Positions 6,601-7,512 of a DNA stretch of 7,512 bases are shown one piece after another. Each line of letters begins with the position of its first letter. Within the stretch, counting starts at the first letter, position 1. Made by a program: the position numbers and the translations under genes. The notes under the pieces are model-generated. The model was not told the origin of the DNA, searched no databases, and saw nothing but the letters and a program-made list of their open reading frames with translations. Source of the DNA: Burkholderiales bacterium (GTDB taxonomy: Bacteria > Pseudomonadota > Gammaproteobacteria > Burkholderiales > Burkholderiaceae_D); contig JACPVY010000472.1 of the NCBI GenBank assembly GCA_016197345.1, positions 1-7,512 of the forward strand, in the 5' to 3' direction.

Positions 6601-7337
6601 GACTCCAAGCGCAACTCTCCCAATTCAAGCCCGATGGTGACAGCGTGACGCCGCTGTATTTGCAATTGGCGAATAAACTTGCCGCTAGCATTCACGCTGG
6701 GTTGTGGCGTCCCAATGAAGCCTTGCCTTCAGAACGCATGCTATCGGACACCTTAGATATCTCGCGCGTCACCGCCCGCAAAGCGATTGACATGCTATGC
6801 GAACGCGGTATGTTGACGCGCAAACGCGGTTCAGGCACCTATATCACCCCCAAACTGGAACAACCGCTATCTCGCTTATCGAGCTTTAGCGAAGAACTCA
6901 ATCTACGTGGTTTTATCGCCGGCTCGCAATGGTTGCAACGCGAAACTGGCATCGCCACACCAGAAGAATTGATGGCACTCGGCCTGTCCCCGAATACAGT
7001 GGTAGCGCGGTTGAAACGATTGCGCACCGCTGATGACGTCGTGATGGCAATCGAAACCAGCGCAATTCCAGCGCAATATCTGCCGAATCCCGGTACAGTC
7101 ACCGATTCTTTATACGGTTATTTGGAGAATTGCGGGACAGTCCCAGTGCGTGCCTTGCAACATATCCGCGCCATCAATGCCAGTGCTGAACAAGCACGGC
7201 TAGCAGGCATCAAACAAGGAGTAGCAATGCTACACATCACCCGCGTCGGCTATTTGGAAAATGGCATCGCGATCGAGCTGACGCATTCCTATTGCCGCAG
7301 CGATTTTTATGAATTTGTAGCGGAGTCGCGTCGATGA
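6594..7337 (+). CDS. GntR/HutC-family transcriptional regulator with UTRA domain, probable NagR-type
   Basis: This 247-aa DNA-binding regulator has an N-terminal winged helix-turn-helix (about 18-85) with the GntR signature LPSERMLSDTLDISRVTARKA followed by RGMLTRKRGSGTYI. A UTRA effector domain (about 98-242) shows MAIETSAIP, the HIRAINASAEQA region and the conserved end IELTHSYCRSDFYEFV. HutC-type members with such a tail next to nag genes usually sense phosphorylated amino sugars (GlcNAc-6-P or GlcN-6-P) and repress the pathway; that role is inferred. The start is a GTG at 6594 inside the last codons of the kinase, with AAGGAA seven bases upstream, giving a 7-bp overlap and likely translational coupling. 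It may control its own operon. Confidence 0.92.
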   Translation: MLGLQAQLSQFKPDGDSVTPLYLQLANKLAASIHAGLWRPNEALPSERMLSDTLDISRVTARKAIDMLCERGMLTRKRGSGTYITPKLEQPLSRLSSFSEELNLRGFIAGSQWLQRETGIATPEELMALGLSPNTVVARLKRLRTADDVVMAIETSAIPAQYLPNPGTVTDSLYGYLENCGTVPVRALQHIRAINASAEQARLAGIKQGVAMLHITRVGYLENGIAIELTHSYCRSDFYEFVAESRR

Positions 7338-7512
7338 AGCATTCTTATTGCGAACTCCAAGGCAATGTCTTAACGCCGCAAGGTTGGGTTGGTGGAGCAC
7401 TCCGATTTAATGAACATGTGCTGGATATTTTGGGTGAAGCAGTCAATCCTGCCATCAATGACGATGATTATCTGCTGCCCGGCTTTATCGACCTGCATGT
7501 GCATGGCGGTGG
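7334..7512 (+). CDS. nagA: N-acetylglucosamine-6-phosphate deacetylase, 5' part only
   Basis: The gene is cut by the window edge; 59 complete codons are visible. The frame starts at an ATG that shares ATGA with the regulator stop codon, with GGAG eight bases upstream. The visible end reads LPGFIDLHVHGG, the amidohydrolase strand-1 motif with the metal-site pair H55 and H57; its position and flanking residues match NagA. The enzyme removes acetate from GlcNAc-6-P to give glucosamine-6-P, the step after the kinase. The call rests on the N-terminal 59 residues plus context; another amidohydrolase is possible but less likely. Confidence 0.85.
   Translation, partial: MKHSYCELQGNVLTPQGWVGGALRFNEHVLDILGEAVNPAINDDDYLLPGFIDLHVHGG

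Overview
The window reads as chromosomal DNA of a Gram-negative bacterium, most probably a betaproteobacterium. An Oxalobacteraceae-like or chitin-using relative would fit. This is inferred from an RTX/serralysin-type protease with DUF4214 modules, a Tat-exported thioredoxin-fold protein, and a BadF-type sugar kinase / GntR-UTRA regulator / NagA gene cluster, all at moderate G+C. No species is claimed. No tRNA, rRNA, IS element, CRISPR array or phage gene is visible.

Layout. Positions 58-2085 (minus strand) hold a secreted, modular zinc metalloprotease of the serralysin M10 family: catalytic domain, glycine-rich Ca-binding repeats, cadherin/Ig-like domain and a C-terminal DUF4214 pair. About 285 bp of leader separate it from a minus-strand gene (2370-2909) for a Tat-exported redoxin with a CxxC site. 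A gene-free divergent region (2910-3402) carries a hairpin and an array of T-tracts in helical phase. The plus-strand gene 3403-5034 encodes a conserved but uncharacterised inner-membrane protein with long low-complexity inserts, and a strong intrinsic terminator (5075-5116) ends its transcript.

Positions 5117-5721 contain no convincing gene. They do contain a near-consensus sigma-70 promoter (TTGACA, 17 bp, TATAGT). About 6 nt after its -10 box begins a segment that can fold into a roughly 93-nt RNA closed by a perfect 9-bp helix, followed by more stem-loops. After this leader comes a tightly packed operon: an N-acetylglucosamine-type kinase (5722-6600), a GntR/HutC-family regulator (GTG start inside the kinase end, 6594-7337), and the 5' end of nagA (ATGA overlap, 7334 to the window edge). 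Together these would phosphorylate intracellular amino sugar, sense it or its phosphate, and deacetylate GlcNAc-6-P towards glucosamine-6-P.

The best candidate for something undescribed is the promoter plus structured RNA ahead of this operon: a leader element or an independent small RNA that I cannot match to a family I know. Two further items are a marked excess of the palindrome GCTAGC across the window and the phased T-tract (probably bent) DNA before the membrane-protein gene.
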